Source: Gillisia xinjiangensis
GTDB lineage: Bacteria; Bacteroidota; Bacteroidia; Flavobacteriales; Flavobacteriaceae
NCBI RefSeq assembly: GCF_046298265.1
Contig: NZ_JBKAHK010000002.1
Location: 744,001-808,000 of the forward strand
Direction: 5' to 3'
DNA length: 64,000 nt
The notes under the pieces are model-generated. The model worked only from the letters and a program-made list of their open reading frames with translations. It did no database searches and had not been told where the DNA came from. Shown here in pieces: positions 17,873-26,281 of the stretch (its first letter is position 1; every line of letters begins with the position of its first letter). The translations under genes and the position numbers were made by a program.

Positions 17873-18499
17873 ATGGACACTAAAAATAATGAACATGACG
17901 AAAACAATGACCATAACAGCCACAACAAAAAACCAAATGAAGAGGTTGTAAAAAATGACAATTCCAACAATAAATTTCTTGATTTCCTTAAAAAGAATAT
18001 CGTTGCGGTTTCCCTGGCCTTGATCCTGATTATTGTACTAATATGGTATTCAATAAAAATTAGCACAATCGAAAAACAATATGAAGAGCAAAAAACGGAA
18101 TTGGTTACCGAATCGGAAAATGAAAGATCAGCGCTGATAACAAAATATGAATCAGAGAAAGACAGTTTAGAAATTAGGAACCTGGAATCTTCTACCAAGA
18201 TATTTTCCTGGGCTGTACGAAGCGAACTTATGCGGAACAATACCGAAAACCTGAATCAGCTTATAAATGCATTCGTGCAGGAATCCGGTGCCGATTTGGT
18301 ACAGCTTATAGATCCTAAAACCAATATTATAACCCTGTCATCAGATAAAAAATTTGAAGGTGTGGAATATCCTCAAAAAATTGATTATGCGTTAACCGAG
18401 CCACCAACTTTTATGGAAGAAGGTGGAACTAAAATAATAACTCCGGTAATGGGTCTAAATTCTGCGTTGGGAATTCTTATTGTTCAAATCAATAAATAG
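17873..18499 (+). CDS. Single-pass membrane protein with coiled coil and periplasmic domain
   Basis: About 208 residues. A very polar N-terminus rich in Asn, His, Asp and Glu (residues 1-38) precedes one membrane helix (about 47-67, NIVAVSLALILIIVLIWYSI). A coiled coil follows (about 70-105, EKQYEEQKTELVTESENERS), then a C-terminal domain of about 100 residues ending GLNSALGILIVQINK that resembles a small PDC/cache-like ligand fold. ATG 17873 was chosen because the longer frame from 17798 adds an unlikely segment. No family recognised; a stress or signalling membrane protein is a guess. Confidence 0.65.
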   Translation: MDTKNNEHDENNDHNSHNKKPNEEVVKNDNSNNKFLDFLKKNIVAVSLALILIIVLIWYSIKISTIEKQYEEQKTELVTESENERSALITKYESEKDSLEIRNLESSTKIFSWAVRSELMRNNTENLNQLINAFVQESGADLVQLIDPKTNIITLSSDKKFEGVEYPQKIDYALTEPPTFMEEGGTKIITPVMGLNSALGILIVQINK

Positions 18500-18529
18500 T
18501 TGTGAAAATTTCCCTTTGTTTTTAGCACG

Positions 18530-18640
18530 TGAGATTCTTCACTTCGTTCAGAATGACCTTTTAGGGTTGTTTTTGTTATTAAGAACGGGTCGCCCCAATT
18601 TTTTGTCATCCTGAACGAGCTTTTGGTCGAGGAAAAATCT
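18530..18640. repeat. REP-like inverted repeat pair
   Basis: GATTCTTCACTTCGTTCAGA (18534-18553) and the reverse-oriented CATCCTGAACGAGCTTTTGG (18607-18626) form an imperfect inverted pair around a 50-bp spacer. The CTGAACG/CGTTCAG core recurs at 18716-18735 and in another pair at 30319-30457. Such repeats are widespread in intergenic DNA of flavobacteria and are usually found after gene ends. Confidence 0.8.
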
Positions 18641-18710
18641 CAGCAGTTGGTGTGTAGGAGGGAGTGTTACTGTGATGTTACATCAATTATGATTCGTCCA
18701 ATGTGAGCGC

Positions 18711-18738
18711 AGGATTCTTCACTGGGTTCAGAATTACA
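18711..18738. repeat. Single REP-like unit
   Basis: GCAGGATTCTTCACTGGGTT followed by CAGAATTAC is a diverged copy of the same unit seen at 18530 and 30425. Confidence 0.65.
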
Positions 18739-18933
18739 TTTGGGGGTTGTGACATAGATCACATTGATTTATTATCATAGGTCATTTCTATTGTTACGGT
18801 TTGCCATTATTTTTGTCTTTTAAAATCAAAAATCTCGGAGCAAACCCGCGAGGTATATCCTAATAATTATCGGAAGGGAAATACTTTTAAAAATTCGGCG
18901 CAAGCCCGTTTGAATGAAATTAATTTCGGGCAG

Positions 18934-18968
18934 GCCTACGGGAATTAAACCCTCAATGAGGGATAAAA
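18934..18968 (+). repeat. Motif shared by leaders of the MhqO-like and MhqD-like genes, copy 1
   Basis: GCCTACGGGAATTAAACCCT then CAATGAGGGATAAAA. The related copy 2 lies at 20016-20048, before the next gene. GGGAATTAAAC and GGATAAAA are the shared cores. CCCTCAATGAGGG inside this copy is a small dyad. Confidence 0.6.
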
Positions 18969-19016
18969 TTGAGCGCTTAAGTACAGTTTATAAAACAAGC
19001 ATAAAAACCACAGACC

Positions 19017-19955
19017 ATGGAAAATAGGATATTAGGATTGCACCATATTACCGCCATTGCGGGAGATGCCCAAAGAAATTATGATTTTTATACCAAAGTT
19101 TTGGGATTGCGAATGGTAAAGAAAACCGTGAATTTTGATGATCCACAGACCTACCATTTTTATTTTGGAGACGGAATGGGAACTCCGGGAAGTATCCTGA
19201 CATTTTTTCCATGGCCGCGGGTTAGACAAGGTAAAAACGGTACTGGAATGGCCACAGGAATCGGGTATTCAGTTCCGGTGGGAAGTCTGGAATTCTGGAA
19301 AGAGCGTTTTGAGAAATTCAATGTTCCTCACGGCAAAATTTCAACGAAGTTTGGAGAAGATTTTCTCGATTTTCAGGATCCGGATGGTTTAAACCTGGAG
19401 TTGATAGTTCCTGCGAACAAAGATGAGCGCAAGCCCTGGGAAACCGTAGATGTGAAGGAAAACGTGGCCATCAAGGGATTCCACAATGTCACCCTTACCT
19501 TAACAAATCACAAATTCACTACTGAAATACTCACCGATGTTTTTGGATATGAACTTATTGGAACAGAAAATAACCTTTACCGTTTCAGGACCAGTGCAGT
19601 TGAAAATGCAGCTGTGGTAGATATTCTTGAAGATCCAAAAGCCGAAAGAGGCCAGAATGCCGGTGGAACCAACCACCACGTGGCCTTTAGGGTGAAAAAT
19701 GAAGAAACCCTTATGGCATTCCGGGAAAAAGTGATACAAAAAGGATTGCAAATCACAGAGAAAATAGACCGTGATTATTTCTTTTCCCTTTACTTTCGGG
19801 AGCCGGGAGGAGTGTTATTTGAGATAGCTACAGATAATCCTGGATTCGCCACAGATGAAACCGTGGAAGAATTAGGAAGTAGCCTCCAGTTGCCCGACCG
19901 TTATAAAGATGCTAGGGCACAAATTGAAAAAGCCTTGCCGCAACTGAAGCAGTAA
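19017..19955 (+). CDS. Ring-cleaving dioxygenase of the VOC family (MhqO-like)
   Basis: This 312-residue protein has two tandem VOC halves. The N-terminal half begins LGLHHITAIAGDAQRNYDFYTKVLGLRMVKKTVNFDD, typical of MhqO/LinE-like dioxygenases, and the C-terminal half has GFHNVTLTL, NHHVAFRVK and FREPGGVLFEIA with the His/Glu metal ligands. Bacillus MhqO acts in quinone/hydroquinone detoxification together with the hydrolase MhqD, and here the next gene is an MhqD-like hydrolase 103 bp downstream. The pair therefore probably handles electrophilic quinones (established for the family, inferred here). Confidence 0.9.
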   Translation: MENRILGLHHITAIAGDAQRNYDFYTKVLGLRMVKKTVNFDDPQTYHFYFGDGMGTPGSILTFFPWPRVRQGKNGTGMATGIGYSVPVGSLEFWKERFEKFNVPHGKISTKFGEDFLDFQDPDGLNLELIVPANKDERKPWETVDVKENVAIKGFHNVTLTLTNHKFTTEILTDVFGYELIGTENNLYRFRTSAVENAAVVDILEDPKAERGQNAGGTNHHVAFRVKNEETLMAFREKVIQKGLQITEKIDRDYFFSLYFREPGGVLFEIATDNPGFATDETVEELGSSLQLPDRYKDARAQIEKALPQLKQ

Positions 19956-20015
19956 CTATTTAGAATTGAAGTTCGGGGAGAAAAATTCCCTGGACTTTTT
20001 TTTATCAAAGCAAAC

Positions 20016-20048
20016 GCCTGAGGGAATTAAACTTTCAACTGGATAAAA
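20016..20048 (+). repeat. Motif shared by leaders of the MhqO-like and MhqD-like genes, copy 2
   Basis: GCCTGAGGGAATTAAACTTT then CAACTGGATAAAA, 10 bases before the start of the hydrolase gene. It matches copy 1 at 18934 in spacing and cores. Confidence 0.6.
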
Positions 20049-20058
20049 AAAGAAAACA

Positions 20059-20676
20059 ATGCATTCAAAAAATATCATAACCGCAGGAAAAGACATTTCA
20101 GAAGCAAAAAAAGTACTGGTGCTTTTGCACGGGCGTGGCGGTAAGGCACAGGACATTCTTTCTTTGGCAGATCACTTCCTCTTAGATGACTTTGCGCTTC
20201 TCGCGCCACAAGCCACCAATAATTCCTGGTATCCGTATTCCTTCCTGGCACCACCTGCTCAAAATGAACCCTGGCTTTCTTCAGCAATAGGGATTTTAAA
20301 CGATTTACTGGAAGAAATAAAAACCAACGGAATAGCATCAGAAAACATTTATTTTGCCGGGTTCTCACAGGGAGCCTGTCTTACCGCAGAATTTGTCGCT
20401 CAAAATGCAGCCAGGCTTGGAGGGGTAATTCTTTATACCGGCGGCCTAATTGGGGATAAAATATTTGCTGAAAATTATAAAGGGGATTTCGCAGGCACTC
20501 CTGTTTTTATTGGAACCGGAAATCCGGATGCACACGTTCCGGTAGAAAGGGTAAGCGAGACCGCTAAAATAATGGAAAAGATGAATGCTGAGGTGACCGT
20601 AAAAGTCTATGAAAACAAGCCGCATAGTATTTCACAGGACGAAATTGAAACTGCAAACAAACTTATTTTTAAATAA
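20059..20676 (+). CDS. Alpha/beta hydrolase, phospholipase/carboxylesterase type (MhqD-like)
   Basis: This 205-residue cytosolic serine hydrolase has the oxyanion-hole region VLVLLHGRGGKAQD, the nucleophile elbow GFSQGA (Ser at about residue 102), the acid in TGNPDAHVPVERV and the catalytic His in KPHSIS. Length and motif spacing match the MhqD/YodD and acyl-protein-thioesterase-like family. It is paired with the MhqO-like dioxygenase upstream, which supports a shared role in quinone or electrophile detoxification. Confidence 0.9.
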   Translation: MHSKNIITAGKDISEAKKVLVLLHGRGGKAQDILSLADHFLLDDFALLAPQATNNSWYPYSFLAPPAQNEPWLSSAIGILNDLLEEIKTNGIASENIYFAGFSQGACLTAEFVAQNAARLGGVILYTGGLIGDKIFAENYKGDFAGTPVFIGTGNPDAHVPVERVSETAKIMEKMNAEVTVKVYENKPHSISQDEIETANKLIFK

Positions 20677-20884
20677 AATTTTATGATCTAAATCACTTTT
20701 TCAGGAACCTTATCCTGGGCATATATTCCTTTTTAAAAAACTTTGCAGAGAAGGAAAACAGACTGTTATTGGTGGAAAACGGATTTTAATGAAGTTTCAC
20801 CTTGTTATTGCTGATATGATTTCTATCATATTTAAAAAGCCTTTAAGCAGTTAACTTTATAAGTAAGTTTAAAAACTTTTTAAA

Positions 20885-21271
20885 ATGGATGTATCTATTT
20901 TCTTAGCACAATTCTGGGGTTGGTATCTGCTTATCTTTTTTTTCGTTCTAAGCTTTAACCCAATCAGGATCAAACAGATTTTTATTGATCTCAGTGATCA
21001 CAAATTCTCTATAATTACCGCTTTCCTTGCTATTATTATAGGTTTGATCAATATTCTTCTTCATAATATATGGGAGCCAGACTGGAGGTTTATTATTACA
21101 GCATTAGGATGGATTTCGCTTTTTATTGGTCTGGCGCTGTTTATTTTTCCAAATCCCTCGCGAAAACGTCTTGAGATTATCAATGTAAAATTGGTTCAGG
21201 TTATATATGTACTCCTATTTCTATTTGGAATTTTTCTGTTGAATATGGGATATCAACTGGTACAATATTGA
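20885..21271 (+). CDS. Four-helix membrane protein of unknown function
   Basis: This 128-residue protein has four hydrophobic segments (roughly 8-28, 38-58, 66-88 and 99-122). The conserved-looking NPIRIKQIFIDLSDHKFSI loop joins the first two. No family recognised. The upstream sequence contains TAACTTTA, a possible -7 element. It stands between the MhqD-like gene and the flanking repeat of the GT/GH130 operon. Confidence 0.7.
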   Translation: MDVSIFLAQFWGWYLLIFFFVLSFNPIRIKQIFIDLSDHKFSIITAFLAIIIGLINILLHNIWEPDWRFIITALGWISLFIGLALFIFPNPSRKRLEIINVKLVQVIYVLLFLFGIFLLNMGYQLVQY

Positions 21272-21309
21272 AATTGAATTTTTATAGCTGCATTTTATAA
21301 TTCTGTTCA

Positions 21310-21556
21310 ATGTTGTCCGGTAAACATTTTTGTAAAAGTTGGAACCATACATTCATTGGGCATTCCTATGGGATTTTTAATAAACTAACCTTACTATTCT
21401 GAATTTTTCAATTATATCAATACTTAAAATATTCTGAAAAAACAGAAAACTAAATGTTTATCAGTTAATTAAAATCAGGTCTTTTTTCTTGGTTCTTGCA
21501 GTTACGCCGAAGGGGGAACGATTGCCTCTTTACCGGACATTACTGTTTCCGAATAA
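21310..21556 (+). repeat. Left flanking repeat of the GT/GH130 operon
   Basis: Two segments are shared with 25195-25341 in the same order and direction: GGTAAACATTTTTGTAAAAG...CATTGGGCATTCC, and TCTTGGTTCTTGCAGTTACG followed by CCGAAGG, CGGAACGAT-like sequence and CTTTACCGGACATTACTGTTT. About 100 bp of extra DNA separates the two segments here. Confidence 0.7.
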
Positions 21557-21565
21557 AAAAAAACC

Positions 21566-23887
21566 TCATCCTGGCAAACCGGTTTTATTATCGATAAATT
21601 TATTTTTAGGATTTCGGTTAAGCATGGTTTTAGTTCTTTTTTCATTTATTTTTTTACCAAAATCAGAAATGTGGGTGGACTTTTCCAGCCGTTCCATTAT
21701 AATCCTTGCCATTAAATAACAAACTGTAGATTCTGCTCCCTGATTGATATTTACGTTTTTTTCTTCAACTCCATCCCTGCACCCTCCCGTTAATGGATTG
21801 TATACGATTTCCGATAAATGATTTTCGCCCAGGAACCAATTAAATGCCCTTTTCATCTTTTCTATATATGCACTGATTTTAAAGGTTTTATAGAAAATCT
21901 CCAGACTGTTTATAATGCAAAAAACATCTATAGGCTGTTCTCCATAGCGATTGGGTTCAGTACCCTTTTGATACCAGCCCCTGTTTGAGATCACTCTGAA
22001 TTCATCGTTCACAAACATTTTGGAAAGCAAAAAATCAAAAGATTCTAAAGCGGTTTTTTTATAGGCTTCGTTTCCACTCACTAAATAGGCATAAAGCAGC
22101 GATTCCGGAAGGATACTGTTTGCATAAGTTAAGTTATCTTCAAACCATTGCCATTCTTTTTCCCGGTTGATATCATACCGTGTAATGAGGTTTGCCGCCA
22201 GATTTTCAATATGTCGTGAGATATGGGTTTCTTTTTTTACCTGAAAGTAATTATAAAGTCCCTTTATTGTAAAACCAACAGCCCTCGGGGATAATACCCC
22301 GGCGATCCATGAATCACATTTCAGCATACAAAGCAAAGCTTGCTTTGTTATTTCCTCTGGCAACAGATCCTGTAGGGAGATTACTGTTCCTAAAGCCCAG
22401 ACAGCCCGGGCATTGGAATCTTCTAAATTAACATAATCATTTTTGATGTGAACCTGATCAAATTCATCTATGTAATTTACAAAAGTACCTTGAGGGGTTT
22501 GACAACGTTCAATGAAATCCATATAAATTTTTATGTTTTTAAGAACTCTGGTATCCCTAAATGATTCAAAATGCATGCACAGAGCAATCAGGGCCCGGGC
22601 ATTGTCATCTAATGTGTACCCGGAGCTTAAATCCGGAATACATATTTTTGAAAACTGGATCATCCCTCTTTCTGTAGTAAGCTTATTAAAATGCCTTAGC
22701 TTTATTGGCGGATAATCATAAATAATTTGGTCTTTGATTTTTAGTAGTTTATGATAAAGTTTTACGTGCCGCGTAGCGATATTTTCCCATGAGGCCGCAC
22801 TGGTTCTTTGAAAAGCATTAAAACTCATTCGTTCCCGCAGTTTTTTATTTGAAAGCAATTTTATTCCTGCATTTGCCAATTGTTTCGAATCACCAATATT
22901 TATTATATATCCTAAATCGCTGGTGAGTATTTCCCGGGTGTGGGGAATAGAAGTGGCAATTATTGGGCAGGCACAGCTCATGGCATATGCAAAGGTTCCA
23001 CTCACAGCCTGATTGGGATCTTTAGATGTGAATAAATAAATATCGGTAGCTTGTAAAAGTTCCAGCAATTCTTGAAGTTCTACATACTTATCAATAAACA
23101 TCACATAGCTTGAAATCCCCAGGACTTTAACAAGCTCTTCAAGGTATTCCCTGTAGAGATCCCTGCCATTTTGAACATTGTTTGGATGAGTTTTTCCAAT
23201 GATAAGATAAAAGACCTCCGGAAATTTTTCAACCATTTCCGGAAGCGCATATAAGGCGGTTTCAATACTTTTTCCAGAGCTAAGTAGTCCGAAGGTAGAA
23301 AGCAGTATTTTCCCGGAAGATCCATATTTTTCTTTTAATTTATCGCCTTCGGCCCATTTTACAAGGTGGGTTCCATGTGGGATATATTCTATTAATTTGG
23401 GATCTATATCATATTCTTCCTGAAGGATCTCTGCAGATCTATGTGTCATTACTGTAATGGTAATAGCATGAGAAGCCAAACTTTTCACTATCGCTTTCAA
23501 TTCTTCGTTCGGATTGGATAATACGGTATGGAATGTAAATATTACCGGTTTGTTTATCACATTCAGGAAATCAAATAAATAATCCCCATAGGAGCCTCCA
23601 AACAATCCGAATTCATGTTGAATATGGACCAATTTTATAGTGGTGTCCAGGTTTACCTCCTGAGCGATTTTTGTGTATTCTTCACGCATAGTGGGATTCA
23701 AGACATATTCTGCAGAAGAACCTGTTGGCCCGCTTTTTTTTAGATCGCATTTAATACAAGTAAAGGCCTGGCTGAATTTCAGGGAAATAGCATTTATAAT
23801 ATCGGTTGTAAAAGTCGCAATACCGCATTCCGTTGGCGGAAAACTGGACATAAATAATATGCTGGAGTTTTTGTTCTTGCCGTTCAT
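21566..23887 (-). CDS. GT4 glycosyltransferase fused to an alpha/alpha-barrel domain
   Basis: This 773-residue protein has two parts. Residues about 1-375 are a GT-B glycosyltransferase: FMSSFPPTECGIATFT glycine loop, VHIQHEFGLFGGSYGDY, STFGLLSSGKSIETALYALP. The usual EX7E position reads DPNQAVSGTFAYAMSCACPI, so the first Glu is missing. Residues about 395-735 are helical, with repeated motifs (GYTLDDNARALIALCMHFE, NLEDSNARAVWALG, LPESLLYAYLVSG, NQGAESTVCYLMA) typical of an (alpha/alpha)6 glycosidase-like barrel. The stop overlaps nothing downstream; the start overlaps the preceding GH130 gene by 4 bp, so translation is coupled. It probably builds and trims or senses one mannose-containing glycan (inference). 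Confidence 0.87.
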   Translation of the reverse strand: MNGKNKNSSILFMSSFPPTECGIATFTTDIINAISLKFSQAFTCIKCDLKKSGPTGSSAEYVLNPTMREEYTKIAQEVNLDTTIKLVHIQHEFGLFGGSYGDYLFDFLNVINKPVIFTFHTVLSNPNEELKAIVKSLASHAITITVMTHRSAEILQEEYDIDPKLIEYIPHGTHLVKWAEGDKLKEKYGSSGKILLSTFGLLSSGKSIETALYALPEMVEKFPEVFYLIIGKTHPNNVQNGRDLYREYLEELVKVLGISSYVMFIDKYVELQELLELLQATDIYLFTSKDPNQAVSGTFAYAMSCACPIIATSIPHTREILTSDLGYIINIGDSKQLANAGIKLLSNKKLRERMSFNAFQRTSAASWENIATRHVKLYHKLLKIKDQIIYDYPPIKLRHFNKLTTERGMIQFSKICIPDLSSGYTLDDNARALIALCMHFESFRDTRVLKNIKIYMDFIERCQTPQGTFVNYIDEFDQVHIKNDYVNLEDSNARAVWALGTVISLQDLLPEEITKQALLCMLKCDSWIAGVLSPRAVGFTIKGLYNYFQVKKETHISRHIENLAANLITRYDINREKEWQWFEDNLTYANSILPESLLYAYLVSGNEAYKKTALESFDFLLSKMFVNDEFRVISNRGWYQKGTEPNRYGEQPIDVFCIINSLEIFYKTFKISAYIEKMKRAFNWFLGENHLSEIVYNPLTGGCRDGVEEKNVNINQGAESTVCYLMARIIMERLEKSTHISDFGKKINEKRTKTMLNRNPKNKFIDNKTGLPG

Positions 23888-24930
23888 TTCATTTCATTTT
23901 TAAGTTCATTTAGCAGGGTATTTATATTCATCGAGGCTACTGCAATCCGAAGGTCGGCTGCACCATAATAGATGTAAAGTTCTTCATCGAACAGAACGAT
24001 TCCGGTTGGAAATACAACATTGTTCACCACTCCTTTTTCTTCCTCGGGAAGGCTGGGTTCAAATAGGGGTTTTTTTAGATGTGCCAATACTTTGCAGGGA
24101 TTATCGATGTCTAATAAAGCCGCAGCCGCATGGTAAATCGTCCCGGTTTTTGTAGCCTGGGCGGCGTGATAGATCAATAACCAGCCATCATCCGTCTCAA
24201 TTGGGGGACATCCCGCTCCAATATGACCTCTTTCATAATTAAGTGAGGGATGGAGAACGATGTGCTTTTTTAAGTTGGATATATAATCGCTCCAGTATTC
24301 TTCCGTCAGCTCTTTGGGATCTTCATAGTAAACTATCTGAATAGAAGGGTACAAGCGATGTAAAAAGGTAAATTTTCCGTGGATCTTTCGCGGAAAAAAA
24401 ACAAGGTTTTTATCCCAAACATAAAGGGTTGTGTTCAAAAGCTTTGAAAGTTTATATTTTTCAAAAAGATCATAGAACGTTAAATGTTTATCACTTATGT
24501 CGTCTAAATTCTCACGTATGAGAAGGCTGTATTCATCATAGGTGAACCTGGGAGTGATAATCCCGTGCCGTTCAAATTTTTTCAGGTCTTTGGAGGTAGC
24601 ATAAGACCCGGCAACATTTACACCGTCATAAGCCGAATAGGTCAAATAATAGGTGCCTTCTATTTTTGTTATTCGAGGATCTTCGATGCCGTGAGATTCA
24701 TTGTTATTACCCGGTGACATTACCGGTTCCGTATACCGTTCGATCACTTCTGTTGGACCCTTTAATTTGCAGTAGCCCAAAGTGGAGAAATTTCCTTCAC
24801 TCACAGCCCTGTAAACGAGATGTACAAACTCACCTTCCCTTATGGCAGCGGGATTGAACACTCCTTCGTTCTCAAAAATATTCTCCGTTTTACTAAGAAT
24901 TATTCCGTGCTTTTTTACAAATGGATACAT
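23884..24930 (-). CDS. Cytosolic GH130-family glycoside phosphorylase/hydrolase
   Basis: This 348-residue protein has no signal peptide. The five-bladed propeller is seen in GVFNPAAIREGEFVHLVYRAVSEG, HGIEDPRITKIEGTYYLTYSAYDG, YERGHIGAGCPPIETDDGWLLIYHA and YIYYGAADLRIAVA. The IEDPR Glu-Asp and GAGCPPI segments fit GH130 enzymes acting on beta-mannosides; homologues are often mislabelled as Cry7Aa-like. It is the first gene of the operon, overlapping the GT4 fusion gene by ATGA. A cytosolic location favours a phosphorolytic reaction. Confidence 0.87.
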   Translation of the reverse strand: MYPFVKKHGIILSKTENIFENEGVFNPAAIREGEFVHLVYRAVSEGNFSTLGYCKLKGPTEVIERYTEPVMSPGNNNESHGIEDPRITKIEGTYYLTYSAYDGVNVAGSYATSKDLKKFERHGIITPRFTYDEYSLLIRENLDDISDKHLTFYDLFEKYKLSKLLNTTLYVWDKNLVFFPRKIHGKFTFLHRLYPSIQIVYYEDPKELTEEYWSDYISNLKKHIVLHPSLNYERGHIGAGCPPIETDDGWLLIYHAAQATKTGTIYHAAAALLDIDNPCKVLAHLKKPLFEPSLPEEEKGVVNNVVFPTGIVLFDEELYIYYGAADLRIAVASMNINTLLNELKNEMK

Positions 24931-25194
24931 TTTTTAAGGGAAATTTTCCTTTCCAATTTGAACTAAAAAAGCATCTATTCCTATGATATATATCAAGTTA
25001 TAAAAATTTGGGATAGCGTTCTAAGAAGGAAAATCTGGAAAGTATGAATGCTGAAATTTTCCTGAAAATTGGATCTGAAGTTGATGCCTTTCAGCAAAAA
25101 ACAGGATCGAGTTAATGAGAGATAAGGTGGTTCTCCGGGCTAATTGATTAAGATAAATACAGCGCTATTTTTCACGGGATTACTTTTGAATTTC

Positions 25195-25341
25195 ATTGTA
25201 ACTGGTAAACACTTTTGTTAAAGCTGAAAGCATACCTCCACTGGGCATTCCAAAGAGATTAAAATTAAGTCTTGGTTCTTGATTCTTACAGTTACGCCAA
25301 AGGCGGAACGATCTTGATTCTTTACCGGATAGTACTGTTTG
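25195..25341 (+). repeat. Right flanking repeat of the GT/GH130 operon
   Basis: GGTAAACACTTTTGTTAAAG, CACTGGGCATTCC, TCTTGGTTCTTGATTCTTAC, AGTTACGCCAAAGGCGGAAC and CTTTACCGGATAGTACTGTTT match the left copy (21310-21556) in order and direction. The rest of 24931-25345 shows no gene. Confidence 0.7.
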
Positions 25342-25345
25342 ACTT

Positions 25346-25843
25346 TTAAAAGATAACAGCTTTAAATTCCCAAACTTTCCAGAGAAAGAGCAGAAAAAAT
25401 GAAAATGCCACAACCAATTCCATAAAACTGGAGGCCAGGAAACCGATAAAAGATCCAAAAGCTGCTTTTAAGGCGGATTTCCGATTGCTTTTATTAATAA
25501 TCTCCCCAATAAATGCCCCCACAAAGGGACCAATAATAACTCCGAAGGGAATAGGTGAAAAAAGACCGATCACGAGTCCAAGCGTGGCTCCTATCATTCC
25601 GAATTTACTTCCGCCATAACGTTTGGTTCCCATAGCCGGAATGATGAGGTTGAGAGCATAAATAAGAGCTGCAATAACTAAGGTAATCCCTAAAAACCAA
25701 TAATTTACAGGAACAGAAGGGGCAAGGTAAAAGACGAGCAATCCTACCCAACTAATTGGTACGCCCGGTAAAACCGGTAAAAAGCTCCCAAGAATTCCAA
25801 TAACCATAAGGAAGGCAGCAAGGAAAACAAGAATAATATCCAC
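25346..25843 (-). CDS. DUF456 membrane protein
   Basis: This 165-residue protein has four to five hydrophobic segments and the DUF456 features LPVLPGVPISWVGLLVFYLAP at the N-terminus, GSKFGMIGATLGLVIGLF and GVIIGPFVGAFIGEII with repeated glycine zippers. The function of the family is unknown. The start is GTG at 25843, placed directly after the stop codon of the small upstream gene, so the two are translationally linked. Confidence 0.87.
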   Translation of the reverse strand: MDIILVFLAAFLMVIGILGSFLPVLPGVPISWVGLLVFYLAPSVPVNYWFLGITLVIAALIYALNLIIPAMGTKRYGGSKFGMIGATLGLVIGLFSPIPFGVIIGPFVGAFIGEIINKSNRKSALKAAFGSFIGFLASSFMELVVAFSFFLLFLWKVWEFKAVIF

Positions 25844-26023
25844 CTAGTTGGAACGGTTTTTAAAAGACAGGTCGTCTTCACTTAACCCATTTTTAAGCGT
25901 ATCCTGATCTCCGGATTGTTGGGTTTTCCTGTCCTTTAAAAATTTTAAAAAATCCTTTACAGTAGCATCGGAAGCAGAATCCAGAAAATCATTAAACTCT
26001 TTTCTTAATTGTTCTTTATCCAT
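25844..26023 (-). CDS. Small acidic protein upstream of DUF456 gene
   Basis: A 59-residue frame runs from ATG 26023 to the TAG at 25844-25846, which abuts the GTG start of the DUF456 gene. The sequence begins MDKEQLRKEFNDFLDSASDA and continues TVKDFLKFLKDRKTQQSG, a charged helical protein with no membrane segment. The absence of gap and the coding-like composition support a real operon partner. No family recognised. Confidence 0.72.
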   Translation of the reverse strand: MDKEQLRKEFNDFLDSASDATVKDFLKFLKDRKTQQSGDQDTLKNGLSEDDLSFKNRSN

Positions 26024-26121
26024 TTTAGTACAGATTATTTTATACCCAAAAATACGAAAATTTAAGGCATCTTTCCTTTCCGAAACTTGCTAAAATAAAT
26101 TATTAAACTAAAAGATTAGGT

Positions 26122-26141
26122 TAAACTAAATATTTAGTTTA
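26122..26141. promoter_or_regulatory. BlaI-type palindromic operator
   Basis: TAAACTAAATATTTAGTTTA is a perfect 20-bp palindrome about 140 bp before the BlaI-like gene. A diverged half-copy (AAACTAAAAGATTAGG) lies just upstream at 26105-26120. BlaI/MecI repressors bind such dyads and usually control their own operon, so this is the likely autoregulatory site. Confidence 0.75.
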
Positions 26142-26281
26142 GATTAGCTGTATCAAAATTAATCATCCTGCTTTTTTAGGATTTATAGAAGTGCAATAGG
26201 GGTCAGGATATATCATAAAAAATTTCCCGCAGAATCCCGCAGATTAGCGCTGAAGACTTGATTAAAAACAATAAAACACAA

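Noticed and set aside
17710..18240. Minus-strand 176-codon frame rich in Ser and Phe
   Set aside because: Antisense of the coiled-coil membrane protein; its composition reflects the reverse complement of Asn/Lys/Glu codons.
18530..18738. Possible CRISPR-like repeat array
   Set aside because: Units are inverted or irregularly spaced, diverged, and have no equal-length spacers or cas genes.
21489..21719. Plus-strand 76-codon frame before the GT4 fusion gene end
   Set aside because: It starts in the flanking repeat and runs antisense into the glycosyltransferase gene.
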